NCBI GenBank assembly: GCA_030041045.1
Contig: JASHOQ010000001.1
Coordinates: forward strand, 1-41,766
Source: Acidobacteriaceae bacterium
GTDB lineage: Bacteria > Acidobacteriota > Terriglobia > Terriglobales > Acidobacteriaceae
Direction: 5' to 3'
Length of the DNA: 41,766 nt
In this document: piece after piece, positions 16,669 to 28,024 of the stretch
Numbering within the stretch: the first letter of the stretch is position 1
How the letters are laid out: every line of letters starts with the position of its first letter
Notes under the pieces: model-generated
What the model was told of the DNA's origin: nothing
Database searches by the model: none
What the model saw: only the letters and a program-made list of their open reading frames with translations
Made by a program: the position numbers and the translations under genes

Positions 16669-16822
16669 AGAGGTTGCGGAAAAACTCCAAATTTGCGGCC
16701 GATTATAAGAGAGCGTCCCCGCAGGGGCTGAAGCCCCACATTCGCTTTGTGCAATTTGCGGCGCGAGTAAACTCGCGCCCTGATACAAAACTCTTTGCCC
16801 AGTGAGTTTTTCCGCAGCCTCT
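16669..16822. repeat. MITE-like element with 19-bp terminal inverted repeats
   Basis: AGAGGTTGCGGAAAAACTC (16669-16687) and GAGTTTTTCCGCAGCCTCT (16804-16822) are inverted copies with one mismatch. Between them lie two perfect palindromes: GGGGCT-GA-AGCCCC (16724-16737) and GGCGCGAG-TAAA-CTCGCGCC (16760-16779). AATTTGCGGC occurs twice as a direct repeat. The element is 154 bp and has no coding capacity. No clear target-site duplication was seen. Confidence 0.6.
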
Positions 16823-16900
16823 CTAACCGCCAAGCTGACCCCGAAGGCGGCTTGAAGCAAAACCAGCCTGAACCAGTCCGACTTGCCCCGCATCGAGGGC

Positions 16901-17731
16901 TCAGCGGATGCGAATCTCCCCCTGGCCGGCCTGAACGATCACGTTGTTTCCGCCGCCGTTGATTCTGCCGGCGAGATGGCGCACGCCGGAGCCGTCTCCA
17001 CCCTCGACCCGCAGGTCGCTATGCACCACGCCGGCGCCGGTTTCGGCGTCGATGGTGCACGCTGCCTGACCAAGCGCAAGCTCAATATCGCCTCTTCCGG
17101 TTTCGACCGACCAGTCGCCCGCGGGCGTTCCGGAAACGATGATGCTGCCCACATTCGTGGCCGCGCGCAGCGGGCCATGGAGATTGCGCAGCTCCAGGTT
17201 GCCGGTGTCCGACACCGCCTTCACTTCGCCCTGTCCGGTTTGCTCGGCCTCGATGTCGCCCTCCTTGGAGCTGACGCTGATGCTCCCCTCGAGCCCGGTC
17301 GCGTGAATGTTTCCCGAGCCGGTGTTGAAGCGCGCGCTCAGTCCCACGCCCTCGTCGAAGATGTCGCCCGAGCCGGCGCTCGCCTGGACAATGCTGTCAG
17401 CGGGCGCCTCGATCTCGTAGTCGATGATGACGTGAGTCAGCTCCTCCATGCTGCCGATGCGGACGATGCTTCCGCTCTGCTGAATGGGAGGGCTGGCCGC
17501 GATGTCGCGAATCCGGTCGTCGTTCGCATGCCAGTCGTTGGCCCTCACGTGGCCGGTAATGGTGAGCCGGCCCGCCGGGCCCTGGCTAATGCGGACATTG
17601 CCGGCGCCCGACACGATGGCCAGATCGAGACGGTCCCGAAAATGGATGGTCTTGGTAAAGCTCTGTTCCGCCGCATGCGCGGCAAGCGGAACAACGGTGA
17701 ACAGCGCGAGAACGCAGAATCGACTTTTCAC
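16901..17731 (-). CDS. Exported DUF4097-type beta-repeat protein
   Basis: 276 residues. Starts with a signal peptide (VKSRFCVLALFTVVPLAAHA, cleavage before AEQSF). The remainder is a run of short beta-strand repeats with alternating Gly/Ser/Asp turns: SGSIVRI, GSGDIFDEG, TGSGNIHATG, KEGDIEAEQ, DTGNLELRN, NVGSIIVSG, GRGDIELAL, QGEIRIR. This is the pattern of the DUF4097 putative adhesin / head-GIN-like right-handed beta-helix. GTG at 17731 is chosen because the signal peptide starts there; the longer frame to 17848 adds an atypical leader. Role unknown; probably periplasmic or outer-membrane associated. It lies 94 bp after the barrel protein gene and may share its transcript. Confidence 0.75.
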   Translation of the reverse strand: MKSRFCVLALFTVVPLAAHAAEQSFTKTIHFRDRLDLAIVSGAGNVRISQGPAGRLTITGHVRANDWHANDDRIRDIAASPPIQQSGSIVRIGSMEELTHVIIDYEIEAPADSIVQASAGSGDIFDEGVGLSARFNTGSGNIHATGLEGSISVSSKEGDIEAEQTGQGEVKAVSDTGNLELRNLHGPLRAATNVGSIIVSGTPAGDWSVETGRGDIELALGQAACTIDAETGAGVVHSDLRVEGGDGSGVRHLAGRINGGGNNVIVQAGQGEIRIR

Positions 17732-17825
17732 GAATAACCCTGTACGCCGGCCGGCAGGCTTTGCCTGTGCGCCTGCCGGCCAGCCAACGAACAATTTGCC
17801 GGCGATCCGTGTGCGGTGAGCGAAG

Positions 17826-20006
17826 TTAGAACCGCACCAGAATCGCAAAGATGGTTGCCGTTTGGTTGGTGCGCAAGTCAGGCCACCAGATGTTGCCCAA
17901 TGGGCCTGCAGTCAGCTTCTGGTGACCTGATCCTGCCACGTAGTAGCTGGCGGGGATTCCCACCGTGCCCGGGTTGAATCCGTTGGCGCAGAAGAAGGCT
18001 GCCTCCGCCAGTCCCGGACCGCCGTCGGGGCCAACGTAGCCAATGCCGGAGTCGATCAGCCCCTCGCTGCTCGATCCCGAGCAGATGTAATCTGCCGGGT
18101 TGCCTACGTTCTGGTGGATGTTGCCCTGGCCCGGGGTGTACGGCGTGATGCCCCCGCGGCCGGTCCAGTACGGGACATCGGAGTAGCGGTAGCTCTCCTC
18201 CAGCCGGAAGGTGATGAACTGCGCCGGCATGTAATCCAGGGTGATGGTCCCGTCGTGCATCTGGGCGCGATCGTTGGCGTTTTCCGTGAAGTAAACCGAA
18301 CCCGTGGTAGCCGTGGCGCCGTTGATGGGCGGAAGCAGCGAGAGGTAACGGCCGGGGTTGTTCATCTCACCGCCGCCCAGGGTCATGGCGTACTTGTCTT
18401 TGTCGGCCCAGAAGCGCAGATAGCTCATCCAGCCGGAAAACTCCTGCTTGGGCAGGCCGCCCTTCTCGTTGTGGCAGTTAACGCCGCCATTGTAGGTGGA
18501 GACGCCGTTGCCTTGCTCCGGTGAAAGTCCCTTCGGGTTCAGAGTGCCGCCGCCCGTGGGGCCATTGCCTCCCGTGGTCAGCGCGAACGACGACGGGCCG
18601 CCGCCCATCTCGCAGCCGAGATCGCCGGTGACGGTCCATGCGATCTTGTCCAGCGTCTGGGTTGGCTTGTCGTAGAACTTGACCTGCGCCGAGTAGTCGG
18701 CGTGGATACGCGTCCGGCCGGGGAAGCCGGCGTCGTCCTGGCCCACGCCGTAGTCATTCCAGACAAAGTCGAGGTACGGCGTCGGACGCCACAGAATCTG
18801 GCCGCCCAGTCCGGGCTTGCTGTTGTAGCGCCCGTAGGTCTGCCATCCGTTGATGAACCACGGCTCTATTTTCAGTTTTTCCGTGGGAAAGTACTGGATC
18901 CGGAGTCCGGTGAAGAACCAGGGCGTGTTCGAAGAAACGTAGGAGGGCTGATACGTCCAATTATCGAAGTTGTAGTAGCTGAACAGCCCGATGTAAGAGA
19001 CGAAGATGCCGGCATCGGCGTTGACGCCGTGGGCGTAATCCCAGTGATAGCCGCCCCACGCCTCGGAGACGTACCGGTAAGCGTTATTGAGCTGCCATTG
19101 ACCGCGGCTGTAACTGCCATCGTTGCGAATGGTGGTGGTTGCGAACTCGCCAAACATGGTGAGGATGCGCCCGCGCACGTTCTGGATGCGGAAGTCGCCG
19201 CCCACCGAGGCCTGCTCGAGCTGCCATTCATCGGAGCGGAACATTTCCGTGGAGCCGCCCATCGAATCGTCCTCGGGATGGTTGTAGTCCAGAATGTAAT
19301 TGGTGTCGAAGCGAATCTCGGGCGTGAAGTATTTGGTCGACATCGGCGAGTCCGAGTTGTGACCGCCCGAGTTCAGCCACGTCCAGTCGCCGGGGAACGG
19401 CGTGGACAAGGTCGTGGTCTCCGCGGTGATCTCAGCTGGCGCCGGAGTAACCGGCGCTGGCTGCGCTGCTGCAACTGCGGCCTGGGTGACCGGAGCGCCT
19501 GCGGCTGCCGGAACGGCACGCGACGGCGCGGCCGTAGCAGAAGCGGGAGCCGCAGCGGTAGGAGACACAGCGCTGACGGCCGCACGCAGCGCAGCCGCAT
19601 CGTGCTCGTAGGCCTTGATGGCATCGGAGGAAGCGGCGTCGGCGGCATCGCGCGCCTTCAGCTCGGCTTTCAGCTCCTCGATCTCGCCCTTCATCTCTCG
19701 CATGTCGTTCACGAGCTCGGCGTTGGAAATCTGCTCGGCGCCGCTTTGTGTGCTCGCGGAAGCAGCTGCCGGCTGGTGCGTATCCGCAGCGGGCGCGGAG
19801 GTTCCGGACGCTGCGGCGCCCGCCGACGGATTCGGCGTTGCACTGGCTGCCGCAGGCGGATCATTCTTGGACATCAAAGCGCGGGAGGTTGACGGCAGTG
19901 TTCCGTTTGCGGCGGGCGGGCTCTGCTGCGCGAATCCGGAAAGAGACAGCAGTGCAAGACACGCGCCGACGGCAGCCGGCGCAATTCTTGAGCGCGTTTC
20001 CTTCAT
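17826..20006 (-). CDS. Large outer-membrane beta-barrel protein (BBP2/porin-like)
   Basis: 726 residues. Signal peptide from MKETRSRIAPAAVGACLALL to FAQQS. Next is an Ala/Pro/Ser-rich linker, then a charged predicted coiled coil (ISNAELVNDMREMKGEIEEL), then another Ala/Pro-rich linker to about residue 190. The C-terminal 530 residues have the aromatic, alternating pattern of a beta-barrel (TKYFTPEIRFDTNYILDYNH, VSYIGLFSYYNFDNWTYQ) and end in a terminal Phe (AILVRF), the usual outer-membrane assembly signal. It resembles the OmpL-like BBP2 family common in Acidobacteria. The coiled coil may contact peptidoglycan, as in OmpM-like porins (inference). ATG at 20006. Confidence 0.8.
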   Translation of the reverse strand: MKETRSRIAPAAVGACLALLSLSGFAQQSPPAANGTLPSTSRALMSKNDPPAAASATPNPSAGAAASGTSAPAADTHQPAAASASTQSGAEQISNAELVNDMREMKGEIEELKAELKARDAADAASSDAIKAYEHDAAALRAAVSAVSPTAAAPASATAAPSRAVPAAAGAPVTQAAVAAAQPAPVTPAPAEITAETTTLSTPFPGDWTWLNSGGHNSDSPMSTKYFTPEIRFDTNYILDYNHPEDDSMGGSTEMFRSDEWQLEQASVGGDFRIQNVRGRILTMFGEFATTTIRNDGSYSRGQWQLNNAYRYVSEAWGGYHWDYAHGVNADAGIFVSYIGLFSYYNFDNWTYQPSYVSSNTPWFFTGLRIQYFPTEKLKIEPWFINGWQTYGRYNSKPGLGGQILWRPTPYLDFVWNDYGVGQDDAGFPGRTRIHADYSAQVKFYDKPTQTLDKIAWTVTGDLGCEMGGGPSSFALTTGGNGPTGGGTLNPKGLSPEQGNGVSTYNGGVNCHNEKGGLPKQEFSGWMSYLRFWADKDKYAMTLGGGEMNNPGRYLSLLPPINGATATTGSVYFTENANDRAQMHDGTITLDYMPAQFITFRLEESYRYSDVPYWTGRGGITPYTPGQGNIHQNVGNPADYICSGSSSEGLIDSGIGYVGPDGGPGLAEAAFFCANGFNPGTVGIPASYYVAGSGHQKLTAGPLGNIWWPDLRTNQTATIFAILVRF

Positions 20007-20555
20007 GAGGCCTCTCACTTTCAATTCGAATTTTTCCTGCCCGCGCCTTGCGGCGCGTCGAGCGATTTTTGAGTACACGTCTCCTCTCTGCGTGAACGCA
20101 GCCCTCTTCTCCGAGTCAAATGGACAAACCGCTGCCGGACGATCGCGCGCACACTCTCGTGGAACCGCACAAAAAGGGATCCTGGAAACACGAAGAGCAG
20201 GCCGGATCAGCGCTCGCCCTCAGGCGGCCGGAAGTTGCCAGGAGCCTGAAGGGCAGAGCTGCGGGTTCGGCTGTGTCTCTCCTGTTTTGCTTGCGTTTCC
20301 CTCGCGTCTGGAGCACACGTTCATGAAACTGCGGATTGCCTCCGGCGCGAGTCCGGTATGAATTGTTTTCAAAGTAATGGAATCGAAATGAGGAATGCAT
20401 GAATGCGAACAAAATCCTTATGATCGCGCATAAAGAAACATAAAGACCCTCGCGCGGAGGGCAAGGAACCCTTGGGTGATTGCATAAGTTCCTGCGCAAC
20501 TCGAATTTCCACCGCGGCTTTGCGCGGCTCGCCTCCGAACCGCTACACTCTTTTC
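20007..20555. other. Gene-free intergenic region between barrel protein and ruvB
   Basis: 549 bp between divergent genes with no supported ORF. The only structures I see are two short adjacent hairpins, CCCTC-GCGCG-GAGGG (20447-20461) and CAAGG-AAC-CCTTG (20462-20474), and a TACACT hexamer (20544-20549) just before ruvB that could be a -10 box. It presumably holds the promoters of both genes. Confidence 0.4.
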
Positions 20556-21611
20556 GTGAGTATGGCCACCACGCGCGACAACACGCCCGACCGGACACAC
20601 GATCGCCTGGTAAGCGCCGCGCGCGCCGATGAAGAACAGGGCTTCGAGCTCAAGCTGCGGCCGCGCCGGCTCGGCGAATTCATCGGGCAATCCAAAGCCA
20701 AGGAGCAACTTGCCATCGCGCTGGAGGCGGCCAGGTCGCGCGGCGAGGCGCTGGACCACGTGCTGCTCTTCGGCCCGCCCGGCCTGGGCAAGACCACGCT
20801 CGCCACCATCATTGCCAACGAGCTCGAGGTCGGTTTCCAGCAGACCTCCGGCCCCGCGCTGCAGATTCAGGGCGACCTGACGGCCATCCTCACTAACCTG
20901 CGCGAGCGCCAGGTGCTCTTTCTCGATGAGATTCACCGCCTGCAGCCGGTGCTCGAGGAAAAACTTTACACCGCGCTCGAGGATTACAAGCTTGACATCA
21001 TCATCGGCCAGGGGCCGGCGGCGCGCACGCACGTGATGGAGATCAAGCCGTTCACGTTTGTGGGAGCAACCACGCGCCCCGGCCTGCTTTCCTCGCCCCT
21101 GCGCTCGCGTTTCGGCATCCTGCTGCGCCTCGAGTTTTACACGGAAGAAGAATTGCGCGTCATCGTGGAGCGCTCGGCCGAGGTGCTCGAGATTCCCGTC
21201 GACCTGGACGGCGCGGCGGAGATTGCGCTCCGCTCCCGCGGCACGCCGCGCATTGCCAACCGCCTGCTGCGCCGCGTGCGCGACTACGCGCAGGTGCGCG
21301 GCTCGGGCGCGATTGACCGCGCCACGGCCAACGCCGCACTTCAGCTCCTGGAAGTCGATGCGCACGGATTCGACGAGATTGATCGCCGTTTGCTGCTGAC
21401 CATCATCCAAAAATATGACGGAGGGCCGGTGGGGCTGGGCACGCTCGCGGCCACGCTGGCCGAGGAAGAGGACGCGCTCGAAGAGGTCTATGAGCCGTTC
21501 CTTATTCAAATTGGATTCCTGGACCGCACGCCGCGCGGCCGCATGGCCACGCGCCTAGCTTACGAGCATTTCGGCATCGCCGCGCCCGGCCGCCAGACGG
21601 GGCTGTTTTAG
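20556..21611 (+). CDS. ruvB: Holliday junction branch-migration ATPase RuvB
   Basis: AAA+ motor that drives RuvA-bound Holliday junctions with RuvC. Walker [11 protein letters not shown], Walker B LFLDEIH, sensor 1 FVGATTRPG and the arginine finger in SPLRSRFGI are all present. A sensor-2 region [20 protein letters not shown] and a winged-helix C-terminus ([19 protein letters not shown]) follow. About 350 residues, normal. The start is GTG at 20556 or the ATG two codons later (20562). ruvA and ruvC are not in the window. The TAG stop lies in the first unit of an 8-bp tandem repeat. Confidence 0.96.
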   Translation: MSMATTRDNTPDRTHDRLVSAARADEEQGFELKLRPRRLGEFIGQSKAKEQLAIALEAARSRGEALDHVLLFGPPGLGKTTLATIIANELEVGFQQTSGPALQIQGDLTAILTNLRERQVLFLDEIHRLQPVLEEKLYTALEDYKLDIIIGQGPAARTHVMEIKPFTFVGATTRPGLLSSPLRSRFGILLRLEFYTEEELRVIVERSAEVLEIPVDLDGAAEIALRSRGTPRIANRLLRRVRDYAQVRGSGAIDRATANAALQLLEVDAHGFDEIDRRLLLTIIQKYDGGPVGLGTLAATLAEEEDALEEVYEPFLIQIGFLDRTPRGRMATRLAYEHFGIAAPGRQTGLF

Positions 21612-21649
21612 CGAGTCAGCGAGTCAGCAAGTCAGCGAGTCGGCAAGAC
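21610..21649. repeat. 8-bp tandem repeat at the ruvB stop codon
   Basis: Five units of AGCGAGTC-like sequence (AGCGAGTC, AGCGAGTC, AGCAAGTC, AGCGAGTC, GGCAAGAC) start inside the ruvB TAG. A related tract in opposite orientation lies at 21779-21836 (GCTAACTT, GCCAACTC, then GCTAACTCGC), so the gap can fold back on itself. Between them is a copy of the CTGTCATCCTGAGCGA sequence (21687-21702), also seen near 41043. Confidence 0.7.
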
Positions 21650-21841
21650 GGAATCGTCACTGACCGCTGCGAGCACACAATTCGGCTGTCATCCTGAGCG
21701 AAGATCGGACGCGCAAGCGGTCGATCGCAGTCGAAGGATCTGCGGTTGCCTTTCTCACATTGTTTGGGAAAGTCTGACCCGCTAACTTGCCAACTCGCCA
21801 ACACGCCGCGAAGCGGCGGCTAACTCGCTAAGGAGACTTTC

Positions 21842-22399
21842 ATGGCACTCACAGAATCGACAATGCTGGAACTGGGAACGACCGCTCCGGACTTTGTACT
21901 GGCGGACGTGGTGAGTGGCAAATCGATCCGCCGCGACGATTTCCGCGGCAAGGATGCGCTGCTGGTGATGTTCATCTGTGCCCACTGCCCGTTCGTGAAA
22001 CACGTCGAAAAATCGCTGGGCGCGCTGGGCGCGGATTACGCGCGCAAACCGGTGGCCATTGTCGCCATCAGCGCCAACGACGCGGAGAATTATCCCGCCG
22101 ACAAACCGGAGGGACTGAAGGCGCAGGCCAAAGCCAACGGCTTCGCGTTTCCGTATCTCTACGACGAGTCGCAATCTGTGGCCCATGCCTACACGGCCGC
22201 GTGTACGCCTGACTTCTTTCTCTTCGATAAGGGATTCAAGCTCGTCTACCGCGGCCAATATGACTTGAGCCGCCCGGGCAACGGCGTTGAGGTAACAGGA
22301 AAAGATCTGCGCGCCGCCATCGACGCGGTGCTCGCCGGCAAGCCCGCGCCCAAAGAACAAAAGCCCTCGATCGGCTGCAACATCAAGTGGAAGGCGTGA
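21842..22399 (+). CDS. Thioredoxin-like redoxin family protein
   Basis: 185 residues with a thioredoxin fold. A CAHC active-site pair occurs in LVMFICAHCPFVKHVEKSLG, followed by VAIVAISANDAENYPADKPE, YLYDESQSVAHAYTAACTPD with the cis-Pro-like region (TPDFF), and YRGQYDLSRPGNG. This matches the AhpC/TSA-redoxin group of thiol reductases found widely in Acidobacteria. No signal peptide, so it is probably cytoplasmic. ATG at 21842 has AAGGAG upstream. The 3' end overlaps the convergent VOC gene by 17 bp. Confidence 0.85.
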   Translation: MALTESTMLELGTTAPDFVLADVVSGKSIRRDDFRGKDALLVMFICAHCPFVKHVEKSLGALGADYARKPVAIVAISANDAENYPADKPEGLKAQAKANGFAFPYLYDESQSVAHAYTAACTPDFFLFDKGFKLVYRGQYDLSRPGNGVEVTGKDLRAAIDAVLAGKPAPKEQKPSIGCNIKWKA

Positions 22400-22859
22400 T
22401 GCCGGCCGAGCCTGCCCTTCGCGCTTTCCACTCCTCCAGCGAGCCGATGAAGCCGGGATCCGGTTCATCATCGAGAAGCGCAATCAACTCGAGCAAATGG
22501 CCGTCCGCGTCGCGAAAGTAGATTTGCGCAGAAGGCATCCAGCCAATCACCGATGGCTGCGCGGTTGCTTCCTCGGCGAAGTTATAGGTCCCCACTCCAA
22601 GGGCGTTTAGACGTTTTGCTTGTGTTAGCAACTCCGGCAGGGACACGGCGAACGCGAGGTGAGACCTGTGCGCAGCAGATCCGTAAGTCGTGCCTGGGCC
22701 CCAGAGCCCCAGCATCGACCTCCTGTCTTTGCCGATCCAGAGAAACACGATGTCGCGCGCTGGATCGCGATAGGCAAAGGCCAGCCCAAGGGTTTCTGTA
22801 TAGAACGCTCGCGATGTCTCGGTGCTGGTTACCGGCAGGTGCGCTTCATAGAGATGCAT
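22383..22859 (-). CDS. VOC (glyoxalase/bleomycin-resistance-like) protein
   Basis: 158 residues with the two beta-alpha-beta3 modules of the vicinal-oxygen-chelate fold. Module 1 begins MHLYEAHLPVTSTETSRAFY and continues TETLGLAFAYRDP. Module 2 has HRSHLAFAVSLPELLTQAKR and ends in IYFRDADGHLLELIA. The metal ligands would be H7 and the H and E of SHLAF and LLELI. Substrate not predictable; relatives include fosfomycin-type thioltransferases and dioxygenases. It is convergent with the redoxin gene. Confidence 0.8.
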   Translation of the reverse strand: MHLYEAHLPVTSTETSRAFYTETLGLAFAYRDPARDIVFLWIGKDRRSMLGLWGPGTTYGSAAHRSHLAFAVSLPELLTQAKRLNALGVGTYNFAEEATAQPSVIGWMPSAQIYFRDADGHLLELIALLDDEPDPGFIGSLEEWKARRAGSAGITPST

Positions 22860-22979
22860 GACCTACGCCCCCTTTGCTGACAGCGGTTTCCCGGCGTCTC
22901 GCATAAGAGAATCAGCAGTCGCCCCGTGCTTTCGATGTTTGTTGTCGAAAGGGTGGATAAGCACGTGTCCAACCGGATT

Positions 22980-22996
22980 GCTGACTTGCCGACTCG

Positions 22997-22999
<3 letters not shown>
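22980..22999. repeat. 8-bp tandem repeat at the galU stop codon
   Basis: Read on the minus strand, the galU stop is the start of TAGCGAGTC-GGCAAGTC-AGCAATCC, the same unit family as at the end of ruvB. The stop codon is the first three bases of the tract. The remaining gap to 22860 shows nothing else. Confidence 0.6.
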
Positions 23000-23872
<873 letters not shown>

Positions 23873-23935
23873 CTCTCCATCACTCCTCTTGGGATGCGGG
23901 GAATGCGCGTGACGCGCGGCTCAGGCGCTTGCCCG

Positions 23936-26900
23936 TCAAGCCTCGATGGGCGTGGCGGCCAGGCCTGCGAGCAGATCGTGAATTTCCAGCAGGACCTCGT
24001 CGGGCCGCGAAGCCTGCAACGGATATTTGAGCAGGCCCTGCGGCGTAAACTGCGCGCCCCGCCTGGCATTGCGGGCGACGAGGCGCATGAGCTGCTGTGG
24101 GTCAAGAGCCGAATTGACGCTCGCATTTTCCGTGAAGCGAATCTGCAGCTCGCTGCGCTTGCGATCGATCTGCGCCACGCCCATGCGCTCGCACTCCAGG
24201 CGCACGAGCGCCGCTTCGAGCAGGTAGACGGTGGCGTCGGGCAACGAGCCGTAGCGGTCTTCCATCTCCGCGCGAATCTCGTTGACCGCCGCGGCGCTGT
24301 TTGCGCCCGCAATCTTTTTGTAGAGGCGCAGGCGCTGGTTTTCTTCGGGCACGTAGCTTTCGTCGATGCGCAAGGCGATGCCGAGATTGAGCTGCGTGGC
24401 CGCGCGCTCTTCGCCGCCCTCGCCTTTCAGTTCCTTTACCGCGGCCTCCAGCATTGACGTGTACAGCTCGAAGCCCACGGCCTCAATATGGCCGCTCTGC
24501 TCGCCGCCCAGCATGTTGCCCGCGCCGCGCAGCTCCAGGTCAAGCGCGGCGATCTTGAAGCCCGCGCCCAGGTCGGAAAACTCCTTGAGCGCGGCCAGCC
24601 GCCGGCGCGCAATCTCCGTCAGCTCGTTCTCGCGGGGGATGAGCAGATACGCGTATGCCCTGCGATTCGACCGGCCCACGCGCCCGCGCAACTGGTAAAG
24701 CTCGCTCAGGCCGTGGCGATCGGCGCGGTTGATGAAGATGGTGTTGGCCAGCGGAATATCGAGGCCGTTTTCAATGATGGTGGTGGCCACGAGCACGTCA
24801 AACTCGTGCTGCATGAAGGCGAGCATCACCTTCTCCAGCTCGTTCTCGCTCAGTTGCCCGTGGCCCACAGCCACGCGCGCGGCGGGAACCAGCTCCTGGA
24901 TGCGCGAGGCAATTTCGTAAATCGACTCCACGCGGTTGTGCACAAAGTAAATCTGGCCGCCGCGCTCGAGCTCCACTTCAATGGCGGAGCGGATGATCTT
25001 CTCGTCGTACTTGGCCACCACGGTCTGAATGGCCATGCGGTCCTTGGGCGGCGTCTCGATCACGCTCATGTCGCGCAGGCCCACGAGCGACATGTGCAGC
25101 GTGCGTGGGATGGGCGTGGCGCTCATGGCCAGCACGTCAATTTGCTTGCGCAACTGCTTGAGCCGCTCCTTGTGGCGCACGCCGAAGCGCTGCTCCTCGT
25201 CGACGATGAGCAGGCCCAGATCCTGGAATTGAATGTCTTTCGAAAGCAGCCGGTGCGTGCCGATCAGGATGTCCACTTTGCCGGTCTCGACGCGTTCCAC
25301 AATGTCTTTCTGCTCCTTCGCTGTGCGGAAGCGCGAGATCATCTCCACGTGAATGGGAAATTGCGCAAAGCGCTTCTTGAAGGTTTCGAAGTGCTGAAAG
25401 CTGAGCACGGTGGTGGGCGTGAGCACGGCCACCTGTTTCGAATCCTGCACGGCTTTGAAAGCCGCGCGCATGGCCACTTCAGTTTTGCCGTAGCCCACAT
25501 CGCCGCAGAGCAGGCGGTCCATGGGCGTGGGCGCCTCCATGTCGTCCTTGATGGCGCGGATGGCGGTCGCCTGGTCGTCGGTCTCGTTGTAATCGAAAGC
25601 GTCTTCGAACTCGCGCTGGAACTCGTTGTCCGGCGAGAACGCGGTGCCCTCCACGGTGTGGCGTTCGGCGTAAAGCTTGAGCAACTCCGCGGCCATATCC
25701 TGCATGGCCTTGCGCACGCGCGCCTTGGTGCGCGTCCACTGCTGCGAGCCCAGCCGGTTGAGCACTGGCGCGGGTCCGGTGTCGGTGGAGCGGTATTTCT
25801 GTATGAGATCGAGGCGCGTCAACGGTACATAGAGCTTGGCCGCCTCAGCGAATTCGAGAATCATGAATTCCACTGAAAGCCCGTCCTGCACGATCTCCTT
25901 CAGGCCCTGATACTGCGCGATGCCGTGCTCCACGTGAACCACGTAATCGCCAATGGCAAGATCGCGGAAATCGGACACGAAGGCGGCGGTTTTCGATCGT
26001 TTGGGCTCAGGGCGCGCAGCCACGTCGGCCTCGTCGCTCAGATCGTTGGCGCCGAAGACGATCAGGTTCGCGTCGGCGAAGCTGACGCCCGAGGCAAGCT
26101 GCGTGCGCACAATGACGGGAACGCGCAAATCGCCGGCCATGTAACTGGCTTCTTCGAGGATGGTTTCTCCGCCATGCTGGACGCGGCTGCCCAGGCGATA
26201 AGGAATCTGATAATCGCGCAGCACCGTGGCCAGCCGCTCCACGTCGCCCTGGTTGGCGGCGGCGAGGACGATGCGCGACTCCATCAGCATCAGGTTCTTC
26301 AACTGCTCGGTGAGCGCGGGAATCGAACCGTGAAAGCGCAGCGTGGGCCGCGTGTTCAGCTCGATCTCGCCCAGCGTGTGGTCGTCTTCGAGCACGTCGA
26401 CGGCGCCGAGCTGATCGAGATCGAGGCCCATGTGCGCGCGGAGCGATGCTGCGAGCACCTCTGGACGCAGGTAAATGTCTTCGGGGCGAATGAGCGAGCC
26501 GATTCCGGAGCGCTCGTGGCGCTGCTCCACCTTGCTCCACCAGCGCTCGATCTGGCTGCGCACCATGGCCGGCTCATCGACGAAGACCGCGCAGCGGGGC
26601 ATGAGCGCGAGCAGGGATTTTTCCGCGCCTGCAACGGCTGCGAAAAACTCCCAGCCGGGAAAGACGCTCACGCCGCCGGCCGCGGCTGCCTCTGCGGCCA
26701 TGGCTTCGTCTTCCATGTCGACATTGATTTCCAGGCGCTGCCGGCTGAGGCGCGCGCTGACCGCGGCCAGCAAATGCTCCGTCACCGGCGTCTCCGTGAG
26801 CGGAAGCAACTCGCATTCATCCAGGCCGCTCTGCGAGCGCTGCGTTCCGGGATCGAATTTGCGAATGGTCTCGATCTCGTCGCCGAAGAACTCGATGCGC

Positions 26901-27508
26901 ACGGGACGGTCGGACTCCGGCGAGTAGACGTCGAGGATGCCGCCGCGGCGCGTGAACTGCCCCGGCATTTCCACCAGGTCCATGCGCGTATAGCCCACGC
27001 TGGCCAGGTGACCGGTGAGCACTTCGAGATCGACCTCCTCGCCGCGGCGCAAGGTGACGGCCAGGCCGGAGTAGTATTCCCGCTCGAAAAGTTTGAGCGC
27101 CGCCGACTCGACCGGCGCGATGAGAATGTCGACGGCCCCGGTCGAGAGCTTCCACAGCGCCGAGGCGCGCTGCTCCTGCACGTCGGGGTGGGGCGAGAGA
27201 TTTTCAAAAGGGAGAACGTCATGCGCGGGCAGCCGCACCACGCGCGCAGGATCCATGGCGCCGGTGAGCTCGCATCCGGCCTTGAGCAGCGGCTCCAGTG
27301 CTTCGGCGGCCTTGTTGTCGGCCACCACCACAACCACCGGCTGCCGCGCGGCGCGGGCCATGAGCGGCAAATACAGCGCGCGGGCCGTGGCCGTCAATCC
27401 GGACACACGCCGCCGCCCCGTACCCAGGCTCAGGTGCCTCTGTACGCGCTCAAAACCCGAAGAATGCTCCAGCTCCGCGAAAAGCTCGCGGACGAACGGG
27501 AGAATCAT
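23936..27508 (-). CDS. mfd: Transcription-repair coupling factor Mfd
   Basis: Recognises stalled RNA polymerase, removes it and recruits UvrA. 1190 residues. The N-terminal UvrB-like module is followed by the CarD-like RNAP-interaction domain ([20 protein letters not shown]). The SF2 translocase comes next: Walker [28 protein letters not shown] as motif [10 protein letters not shown] as motif III, and [18 protein letters not shown] as motif VI. A TRCF C-terminal domain ends the protein. ATG at 27508 ([13 protein letters not shown]) is used because relatives start there; the frame is open to 27565 without a ribosome-binding site. Confidence 0.96.
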   Translation of the reverse strand: MILPFVRELFAELEHSSGFERVQRHLSLGTGRRRVSGLTATARALYLPLMARAARQPVVVVVADNKAAEALEPLLKAGCELTGAMDPARVVRLPAHDVLPFENLSPHPDVQEQRASALWKLSTGAVDILIAPVESAALKLFEREYYSGLAVTLRRGEEVDLEVLTGHLASVGYTRMDLVEMPGQFTRRGGILDVYSPESDRPVRIEFFGDEIETIRKFDPGTQRSQSGLDECELLPLTETPVTEHLLAAVSARLSRQRLEINVDMEDEAMAAEAAAAGGVSVFPGWEFFAAVAGAEKSLLALMPRCAVFVDEPAMVRSQIERWWSKVEQRHERSGIGSLIRPEDIYLRPEVLAASLRAHMGLDLDQLGAVDVLEDDHTLGEIELNTRPTLRFHGSIPALTEQLKNLMLMESRIVLAAANQGDVERLATVLRDYQIPYRLGSRVQHGGETILEEASYMAGDLRVPVIVRTQLASGVSFADANLIVFGANDLSDEADVAARPEPKRSKTAAFVSDFRDLAIGDYVVHVEHGIAQYQGLKEIVQDGLSVEFMILEFAEAAKLYVPLTRLDLIQKYRSTDTGPAPVLNRLGSQQWTRTKARVRKAMQDMAAELLKLYAERHTVEGTAFSPDNEFQREFEDAFDYNETDDQATAIRAIKDDMEAPTPMDRLLCGDVGYGKTEVAMRAAFKAVQDSKQVAVLTPTTVLSFQHFETFKKRFAQFPIHVEMISRFRTAKEQKDIVERVETGKVDILIGTHRLLSKDIQFQDLGLLIVDEEQRFGVRHKERLKQLRKQIDVLAMSATPIPRTLHMSLVGLRDMSVIETPPKDRMAIQTVVAKYDEKIIRSAIEVELERGGQIYFVHNRVESIYEIASRIQELVPAARVAVGHGQLSENELEKVMLAFMQHEFDVLVATTIIENGLDIPLANTIFINRADRHGLSELYQLRGRVGRSNRRAYAYLLIPRENELTEIARRRLAALKEFSDLGAGFKIAALDLELRGAGNMLGGEQSGHIEAVGFELYTSMLEAAVKELKGEGGEERAATQLNLGIALRIDESYVPEENQRLRLYKKIAGANSAAAVNEIRAEMEDRYGSLPDATVYLLEAALVRLECERMGVAQIDRKRSELQIRFTENASVNSALDPQQLMRLVARNARRGAQFTPQGLLKYPLQASRPDEVLLEIHDLLAGLAATPIEA

Positions 27509-27669
27509 CTGCGTCAATTTTAGCAGCGGTGCGGCGAAGCTGCGGAGGAGGGGGTGCCGTTTCATGCAGCGGATGGACGGGCTTATGCGAGCATTAAATT
27601 ATCCGGGCCGGGCAAACAGGTCGATGCTCGGAGATACTCCAGTGAGCCTAAAGTCTGAACAGGCCTGAC

Positions 27670-27972
27670 ATGAAGGTAAGGATTTTTCCGGATATCGTGC
27701 TCTCTGTGCTGGTGCTGCTGGGCGTGCTCAGCCTGCTTGACGAAGCCTGGCAAGGGCCGGAGCCGGCTCCCCTGATCCGGTTTCTGTTCGCTCATCACTT
27801 GTGGCATGTTTGGATCCAACTGAGGTGGCAATTCATGTATTCGCATGAGGTTCTCCATTTTCTTTCCGGCATGTGCGGCTCCATGCTGGGCTGCTGGATT
27901 TACTTCGCCTTTCAAAAGAGGAAAGCATCCTCGTCTGCCACGGCAAAAGACGAGCAAGGCAGGCAGCCATAG
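27670..27972 (+). CDS. Small hypothetical membrane protein
   Basis: 100 residues, not recognised. It begins with a membrane segment (FPDIVLSVLVLLGVLSLL), has a His/Trp-rich middle (FAHHLWHVWIQLRW) and a second hydrophobic stretch (LHFSGM-type region to SMLGCWIYFAF), then a charged tail. The ATG has no good ribosome-binding site, so expression is uncertain. Confidence 0.45.
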   Translation: MKVRIFPDIVLSVLVLLGVLSLLDEAWQGPEPAPLIRFLFAHHLWHVWIQLRWQFMYSHEVLHFLSGMCGSMLGCWIYFAFQKRKASSSATAKDEQGRQP

Positions 27973-28024
27973 ATAGACCGTCGGAGAAAAAACGCAGGTT
28001 GGTGCGCGTGACCCGCGCGCCGGC

